Shown piece by piece: positions 16,477-23,376 of a stretch of 64,000 bases of DNA (position 1 is the stretch's first letter; the number at the start of each line of letters is the position of its first letter). The notes beneath the pieces are model-generated. The model was not told the DNA's origin. It worked only from the letters and a program-made list of their open reading frames with translations, and did not search any database. The position numbers and the translations under genes were made by a program. Origin of the DNA: Geodermatophilaceae bacterium URHB0062 (lineage in GTDB: Bacteria; Actinomycetota; Actinomycetes; Mycobacteriales; Geodermatophilaceae); contig JHVO01000009.1 of the NCBI GenBank assembly GCA_000620185.1, positions 248,001-312,000 on the forward strand. Reading direction: 5' to 3'.

Positions 16477-17403
16477 TCAGGTCCCGGCTTCGACGAGGGT
16501 GGTCGGCCGGCTGGCCCGCACCACCAGGGCCACCCCGAGGACGACCGCGACCATCCCGGGCAGCGCCAGCAGCGGCGGCGCCTGCCCCAGCAGCACCAGC
16601 GCGACGATCAGCGAACCGGGCACCTCCAGGAGGACGGCGAGGCTGACCACCGTCGGCCCCACCGAGGAGAGCACCAGGTTGAGCAGCGTGTGCCCGAACA
16701 GCTGGGCGACGACGGTGATGCCGGCGATCAGCAGCCAGTCGCGGGCACTGAACCCGACGAGCGGCGCACCGGCCACCAGCGCGGCGAGCGCGAGGACGAC
16801 GGCGCAGGTCGAGTACGCCGTGACCGTGTACGCCGAGGTGGCCAGCCGCTCGCGCGCCCGCGCCCCGGCGAGCACGTACCCGCCCGCGCAGATCGCCCCG
16901 AGCAGCGCCAGCCCGTCACCGGCCAGTGCCTCGAGGCTGACCGTGACGTCGACCCCGGCGATCAGGCCGGCGCCCAGCACCGCGAGCACCAGCCCCCACC
17001 ACACCGGCGCGGGGAACCGCACGCCGGCGAGACGGGCGAACAGCGTCGTCCAGACGGGGGTCGTGGTGACCAACGCGATCGACGCCGCCACCGTGGTCAT
17101 CGACAGGCTCGGCACCCAGGCCGCGAAGTGACCGGCGAGGAACAGCCCGGCGACGGCGGAGCTCCGCAGGTTCCGCAGCCGCAGGCCCGTGAGGGTGGCC
17201 CGCTCCCGGGTGAGCAGGACGGGCAGCAGCGCCGCCGCCCCGGCGGCGTTGCGCCAGAACGCGATGGCCAGGAAGGGAGCCGTCACCAGGGCGGTCATCG
17301 GGCCGGACAGCGAGATGCCGACCACCGCGACGGCCATGAGCGCGACGTCGCGACTTCCGGGGCGGTGCAGCTCCCAGGCCGCTTGCGTCGATGTGGAGGT
17401 CAT
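16477..17403 (-). CDS. EamA/DMT-family metabolite exporter
   Basis: A 308-residue membrane protein with ten predicted hydrophobic helices in two EamA repeats. The first repeat begins DVALMAVAVVGISLSGPMTALV and contains ALVTTTPVWTTLFARL; the second ends VLLEVPGSLIVALVLLGQAPPLLALPGMVAVVLGVALVV. ATG 17401-17403 overlaps the PhzF stop (ATGA), so the two are co-translated. An in-frame upstream extension is not supported. Drug/metabolite transporters of this type usually export amino acids or small metabolites; the PhzF neighbour does not define a substrate. Confidence 0.85.
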   Translation of the reverse strand: MTSTSTQAAWELHRPGSRDVALMAVAVVGISLSGPMTALVTAPFLAIAFWRNAAGAAALLPVLLTRERATLTGLRLRNLRSSAVAGLFLAGHFAAWVPSLSMTTVAASIALVTTTPVWTTLFARLAGVRFPAPVWWGLVLAVLGAGLIAGVDVTVSLEALAGDGLALLGAICAGGYVLAGARARERLATSAYTVTAYSTCAVVLALAALVAGAPLVGFSARDWLLIAGITVVAQLFGHTLLNLVLSSVGPTVVSLAVLLEVPGSLIVALVLLGQAPPLLALPGMVAVVLGVALVVRASRPTTLVEAGT

Positions 17404-18272
17404 CCCGGCACGCGGATGCGGCCGCTCGCGATCGGGACCACCGCGCCGCGGACCGTCGCCGCCACGGCCCGACCGCCCTCTGCCGTCACCGTGCACTCCA
17501 GCACCGACGAGCGCCCCAGTTTCTCGCCCTGGCGCACCCTGTAGGACGACGTCCCCTCACCGGCCAGCAGACCGCACTCGACCAGCCAGACGCCGGTGCC
17601 CAGGGCCGCCGAGCCGGTGGCCGGGTCCTCATTCCACATCAGGTCGCCGGCGAACACGCGGGCGTAGGCGGTCGACGTGGCGGCGTCCCAGGACAGCACC
17701 GAGACCCCCTCCCCCACCCCGAGCGCGTCGAGGGCGGCCTGATCGGGGGCGGCCCGGTCGACCATCCCGGGCGCCACCGACAGGTAGGCGAAGGGCAGTC
17801 CGCACCCCGCCACCTCCGACGGCAGACCCGTCGTGTCGGCGGCGCTCAGCCCGACCGCGGCGGCCAGCTCGTCGGCGGCCGGGCCGTCCTCGAGGGTCGG
17901 CCGCCCACCGGTGAGCTGGGCGCCGTCCTCGTCGACGGTCACGTCGAGCACCCCGACGCCGCACTCCTGCCGCAGCGTGCCGGCGGTGAGCCGTCCCGTG
18001 CGGACCAGCGTGTGCGCGGCGCCGACGCTCGGATGACCGGCGAAGGGCAGCTCGGCGAAGGGCGTGAAGATCCGCACCCGGTAGTCGGCGCCCGGCTCGG
18101 TGGGGGCGCAGACGAATGACGTCTCCGACAGGTGGAACTCGAACGCGAGCGCCTGGCACTGCTCGGTGCTCAGCGCGTCGGCGCCGAAGACGACGGCCAG
18201 CGGATTGCCCGCGAAGGCCCTCGGCGCGAAGACGTCGACGATCTCGTAGTCCAGGCTTTCCGGGGCAGGCAC
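17400..18272 (-). CDS. PhzF family phenazine biosynthesis-like epimerase/isomerase
   Basis: A 290-residue protein with the PhzF two-domain barrel fold signatures: YEIVDVFAPRAFAGNPLAVVFGAD at the start, AFEFHLSETSFV with the catalytic-type glutamate, RIFTPFAELPFAGHPSVGAAHTL, and later DPATGSAALGTGVWLVECGL. PhzF isomerises trans-2,3-dihydro-3-hydroxyanthranilate in phenazine producers. Here no phenazine genes accompany it, so this is one of the many uncharacterised homologues. It is transcribed leftwards with the EamA exporter, with a 4-base overlap. Confidence 0.88.
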   Translation of the reverse strand: MPAPESLDYEIVDVFAPRAFAGNPLAVVFGADALSTEQCQALAFEFHLSETSFVCAPTEPGADYRVRIFTPFAELPFAGHPSVGAAHTLVRTGRLTAGTLRQECGVGVLDVTVDEDGAQLTGGRPTLEDGPAADELAAAVGLSAADTTGLPSEVAGCGLPFAYLSVAPGMVDRAAPDQAALDALGVGEGVSVLSWDAATSTAYARVFAGDLMWNEDPATGSAALGTGVWLVECGLLAGEGTSSYRVRQGEKLGRSSVLECTVTAEGGRAVAATVRGAVVPIASGRIRVPG

Positions 18273-18371
18273 GGGCCCGACGGTAACCTGCGTTCGCTGA
18301 CCGAGCTCGCGAGGTCAGACAGGGACGGAGCACCCCGGCACGGGGCCGACGAGCGCCAGCGAGGAGGACCC

Positions 18372-19610
18372 GTGACGACGGTGAGCAGGGCGTACGTCTC
18401 GCGCCTCGCCGGACTGACGGTCTTCGACCCGAACGGCGACCGGGTCGGCAAGATCCGCGACGCCGTCGTGGCCCTGCGGGTCGGCACGGCCGCCCCGAGG
18501 GTCCTCGGGCTTGTCGTGGAGGTCGTGGCTCGGCGCCGGATCTTCGTGCCGATGGGGCGGGTGACCGCGGTCGACCCGGGCGCGGTGATGCTGGCCTCGG
18601 GCACGCTGAACCTCAAGCGCTTCGAGCAGCGGGCCGGCGAGACCCTCGTGCTCGGCGAGCTGCTCGACCGGACGGTGCGGATCATCGAGTCCGGCCGCCC
18701 GGCGCATGTCGTCGACGCCGGGATGGAGCAGACCCGCACCGGTGACTGGGTGCTCTCGCGGGTCGCCGTCCAGGAGCCGGGCCGGCTGGGCCGGCGGGGC
18801 CAGCTGCACCAGCTGGCGTGGGACGAGGTGGAGGGGCTCGGCCTCCCGCAGACCGGGCAGGGCGCCGAGACCCTCATCGCCACCTACCGCGACCTGAACG
18901 CGGCCGACGTCGCGCACGCGCTGCAGGAGCTGCCGATCAAGCGCCGGCACGAGGTCGCCGAAGCCATGGACGACCAGCGGCTGGCCGACGTCCTCGGCGA
19001 ACTGCCCGAGGCGGAGCAGATCACCATCCTGGGCACGCTGGAGGAGAGCCGGGCCGCCGACGTCCTCGAGGAGATGGACCCCGACGACGCCGCCGACCTG
19101 CTGGCCGAGCTGTCCAACGTCGACCGCAACCGCCTGCTCGAGCTCATGGAGCCCGACGAGGCCGAGCCGGTGCGCCAGCTGCTCAAGTACTCCGAGGACA
19201 CCGCCGGCGGGATCATGACCAGCGAGCCGGTGATCCTCGCGCCTGACGCGACCATCGCCGAGGCGCTGGCGCGGGTGCGCGAACCGGAGTTGACGCCGGC
19301 CCTGGCCAGCCAGGTGTACGTGTGCCGGCCGCCGTCGGCCACCCCGACCGGCCGGTACATCGGCCTGGCGCACATCCAGCGGCTGCTGCGCGAACCGCCG
19401 TCCACCCTGGTGAGCGGCGTCCTCGACGACCTGGAGCCGCTGCGGCCCGAGGCGCCGCTGGCCGAGGTGACCCGCTACTTCGCCACCTACAACCTGGTCG
19501 CGGCTCCCGTGGTCGACGAGAAGGGCCGGCTCGTGGGGGCGGTGAGCGTGGACGACGTCCTCGACCACCTACTCCCGGAGGACTGGCGCGAGCGGGCCCG
19601 CCGTGGCTGA
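18372..19610 (+). CDS. PRC-barrel / MgtE-N / CBS domain protein without a transport domain
   Basis: A 412-residue soluble protein. The N-terminus resembles a PRC barrel (RLAGLTVFDPNGDRVGKIRDAVV). Residues 170-270 are MgtE_N helical repeats (ALQELPIKRRHEVAEAMDDQRLADVLGELPE, then EEMDPDDAADLLAELSNVDR). Residues 276-410 are a CBS pair beginning YSEDTAGGIMTSEPVILAPD. The magnesium channel domain of full MgtE is absent. The GTG start at 18372 follows GAGGAGGAC. The next gene (DUF1003) overlaps it by 8 bases. This pairing, and linkage to mrp, is also seen in mycobacteria (Rv1231c/Rv1232c, from memory). A sensor role for Mg2+ or nucleotides is plausible. Confidence 0.85.
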   Translation: MTTVSRAYVSRLAGLTVFDPNGDRVGKIRDAVVALRVGTAAPRVLGLVVEVVARRRIFVPMGRVTAVDPGAVMLASGTLNLKRFEQRAGETLVLGELLDRTVRIIESGRPAHVVDAGMEQTRTGDWVLSRVAVQEPGRLGRRGQLHQLAWDEVEGLGLPQTGQGAETLIATYRDLNAADVAHALQELPIKRRHEVAEAMDDQRLADVLGELPEAEQITILGTLEESRAADVLEEMDPDDAADLLAELSNVDRNRLLELMEPDEAEPVRQLLKYSEDTAGGIMTSEPVILAPDATIAEALARVREPELTPALASQVYVCRPPSATPTGRYIGLAHIQRLLREPPSTLVSGVLDDLEPLRPEAPLAEVTRYFATYNLVAAPVVDEKGRLVGAVSVDDVLDHLLPEDWRERARRG

Positions 19611-20172
19611 AGGTCCGCGGCTCGACATCCCCCGGGGACGGGGGCGCAGCCTCGCGAACTTCCTCCGGCTCAACCCCGACGCCGTGGGGCAGTTCGCCGA
19701 GGGCATCGCCCGTTTCCTGGGCACCGGCCGCTTCCTCGCGGTGCAGACGATCATCGTCATCGTCTGGATCACCCTCAACGTGGCGGCCGTCCGGCTGCGC
19801 TGGGACCCGTACCCGTTCATCCTGCTGAACCTGGCGTTCTCCACCCAGGCCGCGTACGCCGCGCCGCTGATCCTGCTCGCGCAGAACCGGCAGGCCGACC
19901 GCGACCGCGTCCAGGCGGAGGAGGACCGCGCCCGTGCGGCGTCGACCCGCGCCGACACCGAGTACCTGGCCCGGGAACTGGCCGCGCTGCGCGTCGCGAT
20001 CGGCGAGCTGGCCACCCGTGACTTCATCCGTGGCGAGCTGGGCCGGCTGCTCGAGGTCGACGGCGACGAGGAGAAGCGCGAGAAGAAGGCCAAGAAGCGG
20101 CGCGAGCGCGCCCTGGCAGCCGAGCCGGCGGCCGGGGCGGCACCGGAGTCGGGCCGCGACCCGGTCAGCTGA
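19603..20172 (+). CDS. DUF1003 membrane protein
   Basis: A 189-residue protein with the DUF1003 pattern: an N-terminal GRGRSLANFLRLNPDAVGQFAEGIARFLGTGRFLAVQTIIVIVWI segment leading into two closely spaced transmembrane helices (residues about 45-62 and 72-92, separated by RLRWDPYPF), then a charged helical tail rich in Arg, Glu and Lys (about residues 95-170) that may coil. GTG start at 19603 overlaps the end of the MgtE-N/CBS gene. Function unknown; co-translation suggests it is the membrane partner of that regulator. Confidence 0.85.
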   Translation: MAEGPRLDIPRGRGRSLANFLRLNPDAVGQFAEGIARFLGTGRFLAVQTIIVIVWITLNVAAVRLRWDPYPFILLNLAFSTQAAYAAPLILLAQNRQADRDRVQAEEDRARAASTRADTEYLARELAALRVAIGELATRDFIRGELGRLLEVDGDEEKREKKAKKRRERALAAEPAAGAAPESGRDPVS

Positions 20173-20189
20173 GTCGCCCGGTTACAGGC

Positions 20190-20211
20190 GCTGTACCGAC
20201 GTCGATACAGC
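20190..20211. terminator. Short palindrome between convergent DUF1003 and azlD genes
   Basis: A 22-base near-palindrome, GCTGTA...TACAGC, with inner CGAC/GTCG and a single C/A mismatch, lies in the 51-base gap between the two stop codons. A weak bidirectional terminator or a protein-binding site is possible. Confidence 0.35.
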
Positions 20212-20223
20212 CACAGCAGGCGC

Positions 20224-20541
20224 TCAGCCGGTGAGGATCTCCACCAGCGCACCGGCCGCTCCGGCGAGGAGCAGGACGACGATGAACGGGGCCCGCAGCG
20301 CAAGCGCGACCGCCGCGACGCCGAGCCCGACCAGCCGGCCGTCGACCACCAGGTCGTGCCCGCTGGTCAGCCCCTGCACCGCGACGAGCGCGCCCAACAG
20401 AGCAGCGGGCACGAAGTCGACCAGGCGGGCGACCCATGGCTGCTCGACCCACGCGGCCGGCACCGACAGGCCGGCGAGCTTCAGCAGGTAGCAGCCGAGG
20501 GCCCCCGCGACGACCGTCGCCCAGAGCAGGGTTCCGCTCAT
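20224..20541 (-). CDS. azlD: AzlD-type small subunit of branched-chain amino acid exporter
   Basis: A 105-residue protein with four hydrophobic helices (LLWATVVAGALGCYLLKLAGL; VDFVPAALLGALVAVQGL; LVGLGVAAVALAL; FIVVLLLAGAAGALVEIL), as expected of AzlD. ATG 20539-20541 overlaps the azlC stop (ATGA). AzlC and AzlD together export branched-chain amino acids or analogues in Bacillus and Corynebacterium (BrnFE). Family assignment rests on size, topology and its partner. Confidence 0.87.
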   Translation of the reverse strand: MSGTLLWATVVAGALGCYLLKLAGLSVPAAWVEQPWVARLVDFVPAALLGALVAVQGLTSGHDLVVDGRLVGLGVAAVALALRAPFIVVLLLAGAAGALVEILTG

Positions 20542-21230
20542 GCCGCCTCCTCCCGCGCACGTGGGCGGCCGGCGAGGGCGACCGCGACGACGGCGGCGAT
20601 CACCTGCACCCCCGCGGGGACTATCGGGGTCAGCGCGAGCGCGACCACGGCACCACCGAGCGCCACCCGTCGCTGGACGGCCGCCTCGGGGAAGCCCTTC
20701 CGCAGCCGCGGCCAGAGGAGGGCCAGGAAGGCCGCCGGGACGACGGCGTCGAGCGCGGCCAGCGCCGGTCCGCTCAGCGCCGCGGCGCCCACCGCCCCGG
20801 CCACGGTGGTGAGGTTCCACAGCAGGTAGATCGAGGCCCCGCCCGCGAGGAACGCCAACCGGGCCAGCCCGCGGTCGGGCGCGGCCAGCGACAGCGCCGT
20901 CGTCTCGTCGATCACCCAGTGCGCCGTCCCGAACCGCCGCAGCCCCTGCGGCTTGAGCAGCGGGACCAGCCGGACCCCGTAGACGGTGTTCCGGGTGCCC
21001 AGCAGCAGGGCGCTGCCGACGGCGGCGAGTGCGCTCCCGCCCGCACCCAGGACGCCGACCAGCGCGAACTGGGAGGCGCCGGTGAACATGACCAGCGACA
21101 GCGTCATGGCCTGCCACACGTTCAGCCCCGCCGCGTCGGCGGCGGCCCCGAAGGCGGCTCCGTAGAGTCCGACGGCCACGCCGAGCCCGACAGCGTCCCG
21201 CAGGGTCGCGGAACGGGCGGAGCGTGGCAC
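20538..21230 (-). CDS. azlC: AzlC-type large subunit of branched-chain amino acid exporter
   Basis: A 230-residue membrane protein with AzlC motifs: LYGAAFGAAADAAGLNVWQAMTLSLVMFTGASQFALVGVLGAGG, then LGTRNTVYGVRLVPLL and the reentrant-like AHWVIDETTALSLA. GTG 21228-21230 is the first start downstream of the small ORF that precedes it; the open frame continues upstream but crosses that ORF. It is translated with azlD through a 4-base overlap. The gene lies 10 bases after a 43-residue basic protein that could be the first member of the unit. Confidence 0.85.
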   Translation of the reverse strand: MPRSARSATLRDAVGLGVAVGLYGAAFGAAADAAGLNVWQAMTLSLVMFTGASQFALVGVLGAGGSALAAVGSALLLGTRNTVYGVRLVPLLKPQGLRRFGTAHWVIDETTALSLAAPDRGLARLAFLAGGASIYLLWNLTTVAGAVGAAALSGPALAALDAVVPAAFLALLWPRLRKGFPEAAVQRRVALGGAVVALALTPIVPAGVQVIAAVVAVALAGRPRAREEAA

Positions 21231-21240
21231 GGCGTCGACC

Positions 21241-21372
21241 CTAGTGACGGCGGGCAGGTGTCCAGTCACCGCGCTTCCGGACGACGTGGCGTACGCGGCG
21301 TCGCTCGGCCGCCTCCGCCAGGCGGGCCTCGAGTTCGGCGTGCGTGGCCCGCGGGGCGTAGTGCATCTGCAT
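21241..21372 (-). CDS. 43-residue basic helical protein, unknown function
   Basis: A short ORF from ATG 21370-21372 with a good ribosome site (GAGGAGACGCC before ATG) to TAG at 21241. The product is MQMHYAPRATHAELEARLAE followed by a strongly basic stretch with many Arg and one Trp, ending ARRH. A central amphipathic helix is likely. The ribosome site and the tight 10-base spacing to azlC argue that it is real. I do not recognise a family. A nucleic-acid- or membrane-binding peptide is conceivable, but this is only suggested by its charge. Confidence 0.55.
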   Translation of the reverse strand: MQMHYAPRATHAELEARLAEAAERRRVRHVVRKRGDWTPARRH

Positions 21373-21538
21373 GGCGTCTCCTCGCTCGTTCCGTCGATGG
21401 ACCCACGGTCGTGCTGAGGGGGCCGGCGGGGCATCGGTCGATCACGCAGTTCGCCGGCCGTCCGTCGTCTGAGGGCCCTCATCCCCGCGTGAGCAGCAGA
21501 TCACCCCGACGCCCGGCGGCCGGTCGTGCGCTCCGCCG

Positions 21539-21544
21539 TACAGT
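21539..21544 (+). promoter_or_regulatory. Candidate -10 element of the mrp promoter
   Basis: TACAGT fits the actinobacterial sigma-A -10 consensus TANNNT and lies 79 bases upstream of the mrp ATG, in a 251-base gap that otherwise has no gene. No clear -35 was seen. Confidence 0.35.
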
Positions 21545-21623
21545 GGCAGGCAACCCGATCGCGCAGGTGCCGCCGCCATTCGGCCGCCTCCCCCGGGTCC
21601 CCGCCGAAGGAGAACACGCACCG

Positions 21624-22775
21624 ATGACCGACACGCTGACCGGCTCGCCGGCGCTCGACGCCGTCACCGCCGCTCTGGCCACCGTCCAGGACCCGGAGAT
21701 CAACCGGCCCCTCACCGAGCTCGGCATGGTCAAGGACGTGCAGATCGGTGCCGACGGCGCCGTCCGGGTCGAGGTCTACCTGACCGTCTCCGGCTGTCCG
21801 ATGCGCGAGACCATCACCAACCGCGTGACCCAGGCGGTCGGGAACGTCGCCGGCGTGACCTCGGTGCAGGTCGTGCTCGACGTGATGAGCGACGAGCAGC
21901 GGGCGGAGCTGCGCAAGACGGTGCGCGGCACCGACGCGGCCGACCCGGTGATCCCCTTCGCCCAGCCCGGCTCACTGACCCGCGTCTACGCCGTCGCCTC
22001 CGGCAAGGGCGGCGTGGGCAAGTCGTCGGTCACGGTGAACCTGGCCGCGGCGCTGGCCAAGCGCGGGCTCTCGGTGGGCGTCGTGGACGCCGACATCTAC
22101 GGCCACTCGGTGCCGCGCATGCTGGGTGTCGACGACAAGCCGACCCAGGTCGACAACATGATCATGCCGCCGCAGTCGTTCGGGGTGAAGGTCATCTCGA
22201 TCGGCATGTTCACCCCGGGCAACACCCCGGTCGTGTGGCGCGGGCCGATGCTGCACCGCGCGCTGCAGCAGTTCCTCGCCGACGTCTGGTGGGGCGACCT
22301 CGACGTCCTCCTGCTCGACCTGCCCCCCGGCACCGGTGACGTCGCCATCTCCGTCGCGCAGCTCCTGCCGAACGCCGAGATCCTCGTGGTGACGACGCCG
22401 CAGCTCGCCGCCGCCGAGGTGGCCGAGCGGGCCGGTGCGATCGCCACGCAGACGCACCAGCAGGTGGTCGGCGTCATCGAGAACATGTCGTGGCTCGAGC
22501 TGCCCGACGGCTCGCGCATGGAGGTCTTCGGCGCCGGCGGCGGCGAGGCGGTCTCCGACGCGCTGACCCGCACCCTCGGTGCCCGTGTCCCGCTGCTCGG
22601 GCAGATCCCGCTCGACACGCGCCTGCGCGAGGCCGGCGACGCCGGTGCCCCGATCGTGCTCGCCGAGCCGGAGTCCCCCGCAGCACTGGCGCTGGCGAAG
22701 ATCGCCGACGGTCTGGCCACCCGCCAGCGCGGCCTGTCAGGCATGTCGCTGGGCCTCACGCCCGTTCGCCGCTAA
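21624..22775 (+). CDS. mrp: Mrp/NBP35 family iron-sulfur carrier ATPase
   Basis: A 383-residue Mrp/ApbC protein. Residues 1-95 are a MIP18/DUF59 domain (DAVTAALATVQDPEINRPLTELGMVKDV). The deviant Walker A VASGKGGVGKSSVTVNLAAALA is near residue 115, followed by GVVDADIYGHSVPRML and LLLDLPPGTGDVAISVAQLLP. It loads or transfers Fe-S clusters to apoproteins. Some Mrp proteins carry a C-terminal CxxC; the C-terminus here lacks it. ATG at 21624 follows GAAGGAGAA. It is convergent with tatB, the same neighbourhood as Rv1229c/Rv1224 in M. tuberculosis (recalled). Confidence 0.93.
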   Translation: MTDTLTGSPALDAVTAALATVQDPEINRPLTELGMVKDVQIGADGAVRVEVYLTVSGCPMRETITNRVTQAVGNVAGVTSVQVVLDVMSDEQRAELRKTVRGTDAADPVIPFAQPGSLTRVYAVASGKGGVGKSSVTVNLAAALAKRGLSVGVVDADIYGHSVPRMLGVDDKPTQVDNMIMPPQSFGVKVISIGMFTPGNTPVVWRGPMLHRALQQFLADVWWGDLDVLLLDLPPGTGDVAISVAQLLPNAEILVVTTPQLAAAEVAERAGAIATQTHQQVVGVIENMSWLELPDGSRMEVFGAGGGEAVSDALTRTLGARVPLLGQIPLDTRLREAGDAGAPIVLAEPESPAALALAKIADGLATRQRGLSGMSLGLTPVRR

Positions 22776-22787
22776 CCGCTCCGGCGC

Positions 22788-22857
22788 GCATTGCGCGCGT
22801 TGTTCCACCATTGCGCCCGTTGCAGCACGCGCAATGGTGGAACAGGACACGCAATGC
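22788..22857. terminator. Nested 24-bp hairpin downstream of mrp
   Basis: The inner arms, 22801-22816 and 22829-22844, are a perfect 16-bp inverted repeat (TGTTCCACCATTGCGC and its complement) around a 12-base loop. The outer arms, GCATTGCG (22788-22795) and CGCAATGC (22850-22857), add 8 bp across a symmetrical 5-base internal bulge. It starts 13 bases after the mrp stop. No U-tract follows. It most likely ends mrp transcription. Confidence 0.7.
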
Positions 22858-22893
22858 CTCGGCTGCCGCCTGTCAGGCGGTGAGCTCGGCCGT

Positions 22894-22990
22894 CCCGACG
22901 AGTGGGGGCCGGAGGCCTCCGCGAGGAGGGACTGGACGGCTCAACGCGACGGGGGACGGCACGTGGCCGCGGTGTCGTCCGGAGGACGAC
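22894..22990 (-). repeat. Structured 3'-UTR element, copy after tatB
   Basis: In the leftward direction it begins 3 bases after the tatB stop with hairpin GTCGTCC-TCC-GGACGAC, then ACCGCGGCCACGTGCCGTCC, a CGTTGAGCCGT box, and a second arm pair GTCCC...GGGAC enclosing GCGGA, CCTCCGG and CCCCACTCG. The element after dapD (47444-47544) has the same boxes in the same order, with different but still complementary stem sequences. This points to a conserved RNA structure rather than simple sequence duplication. Confidence 0.7.
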
Positions 22991-22993
22991 AGA

Positions 22994-23338
22994 TCACGTC
23001 GCGTCGAAGTCGTAGGGCGGCGGCGTCGAGCGGTCGCGGGGGCGGGCGACCGCGGGAGCGGGCGCGGCGGGGCGGGCCGGGGCGTCGTCGTCGCCGAACA
23101 GCTGGTCCCGGATGAACGTGCGCGGGTGGTACTTGCGCAGGTCGAGGTCGCGCAGCTCGGCCAGGTCGTCGCCGAGCGACTCGTTCACCTGCTCGCGGAC
23201 GCCGGTGATGGCCGCCCGCACCTTCTTGAGCCCGTCGGCAGCGTCCTTGGCGAGCCCGGGCAGCCGCTCCGGGCCGAAGATGAACAGGGCGGCGAGCGCG
23301 AGGACGACGACCTCGCCCCACCCGATCGAGCTGAACAC
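22994..23338 (-). CDS. tatB: Sec-independent protein translocase TatB
   Basis: A 114-residue protein: one N-terminal transmembrane helix (MFSSIGWGEVVVLALAALFIFGP), the TatA/B hinge motif FGPERLPGLAKDAADGLKKVR with an amphipathic helix, and a charged, Pro-rich cytoplasmic tail. The sequence following the hinge and position after htrA identify it as TatB rather than TatA. It would recruit twin-arginine substrates to TatC, which is not in the window. It is the last gene of the leftward sigE-rseA-htrA-tatB series, 38 bases after htrA. The element at 22894-22990 follows its stop. Confidence 0.93.
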   Translation of the reverse strand: MFSSIGWGEVVVLALAALFIFGPERLPGLAKDAADGLKKVRAAITGVREQVNESLGDDLAELRDLDLRKYHPRTFIRDQLFGDDDAPARPAAPAPAVARPRDRSTPPPYDFDAT

Positions 23339-23376
23339 CGCCGCTCCCTGTCCTCGTCCGTTGCGTCCAGGGTATT

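Noticed and set aside
17400-18272. Phenazine biosynthesis cluster suggested by the PhzF protein
   Set aside because: No other phz gene is present; PhzF-like proteins are widespread without phenazines.
20436-21623. Long upstream extension of mrp on the + strand
   Set aside because: It is antisense to azlC and azlD; a good ribosome site and the conserved DUF59 start lie at 21624.
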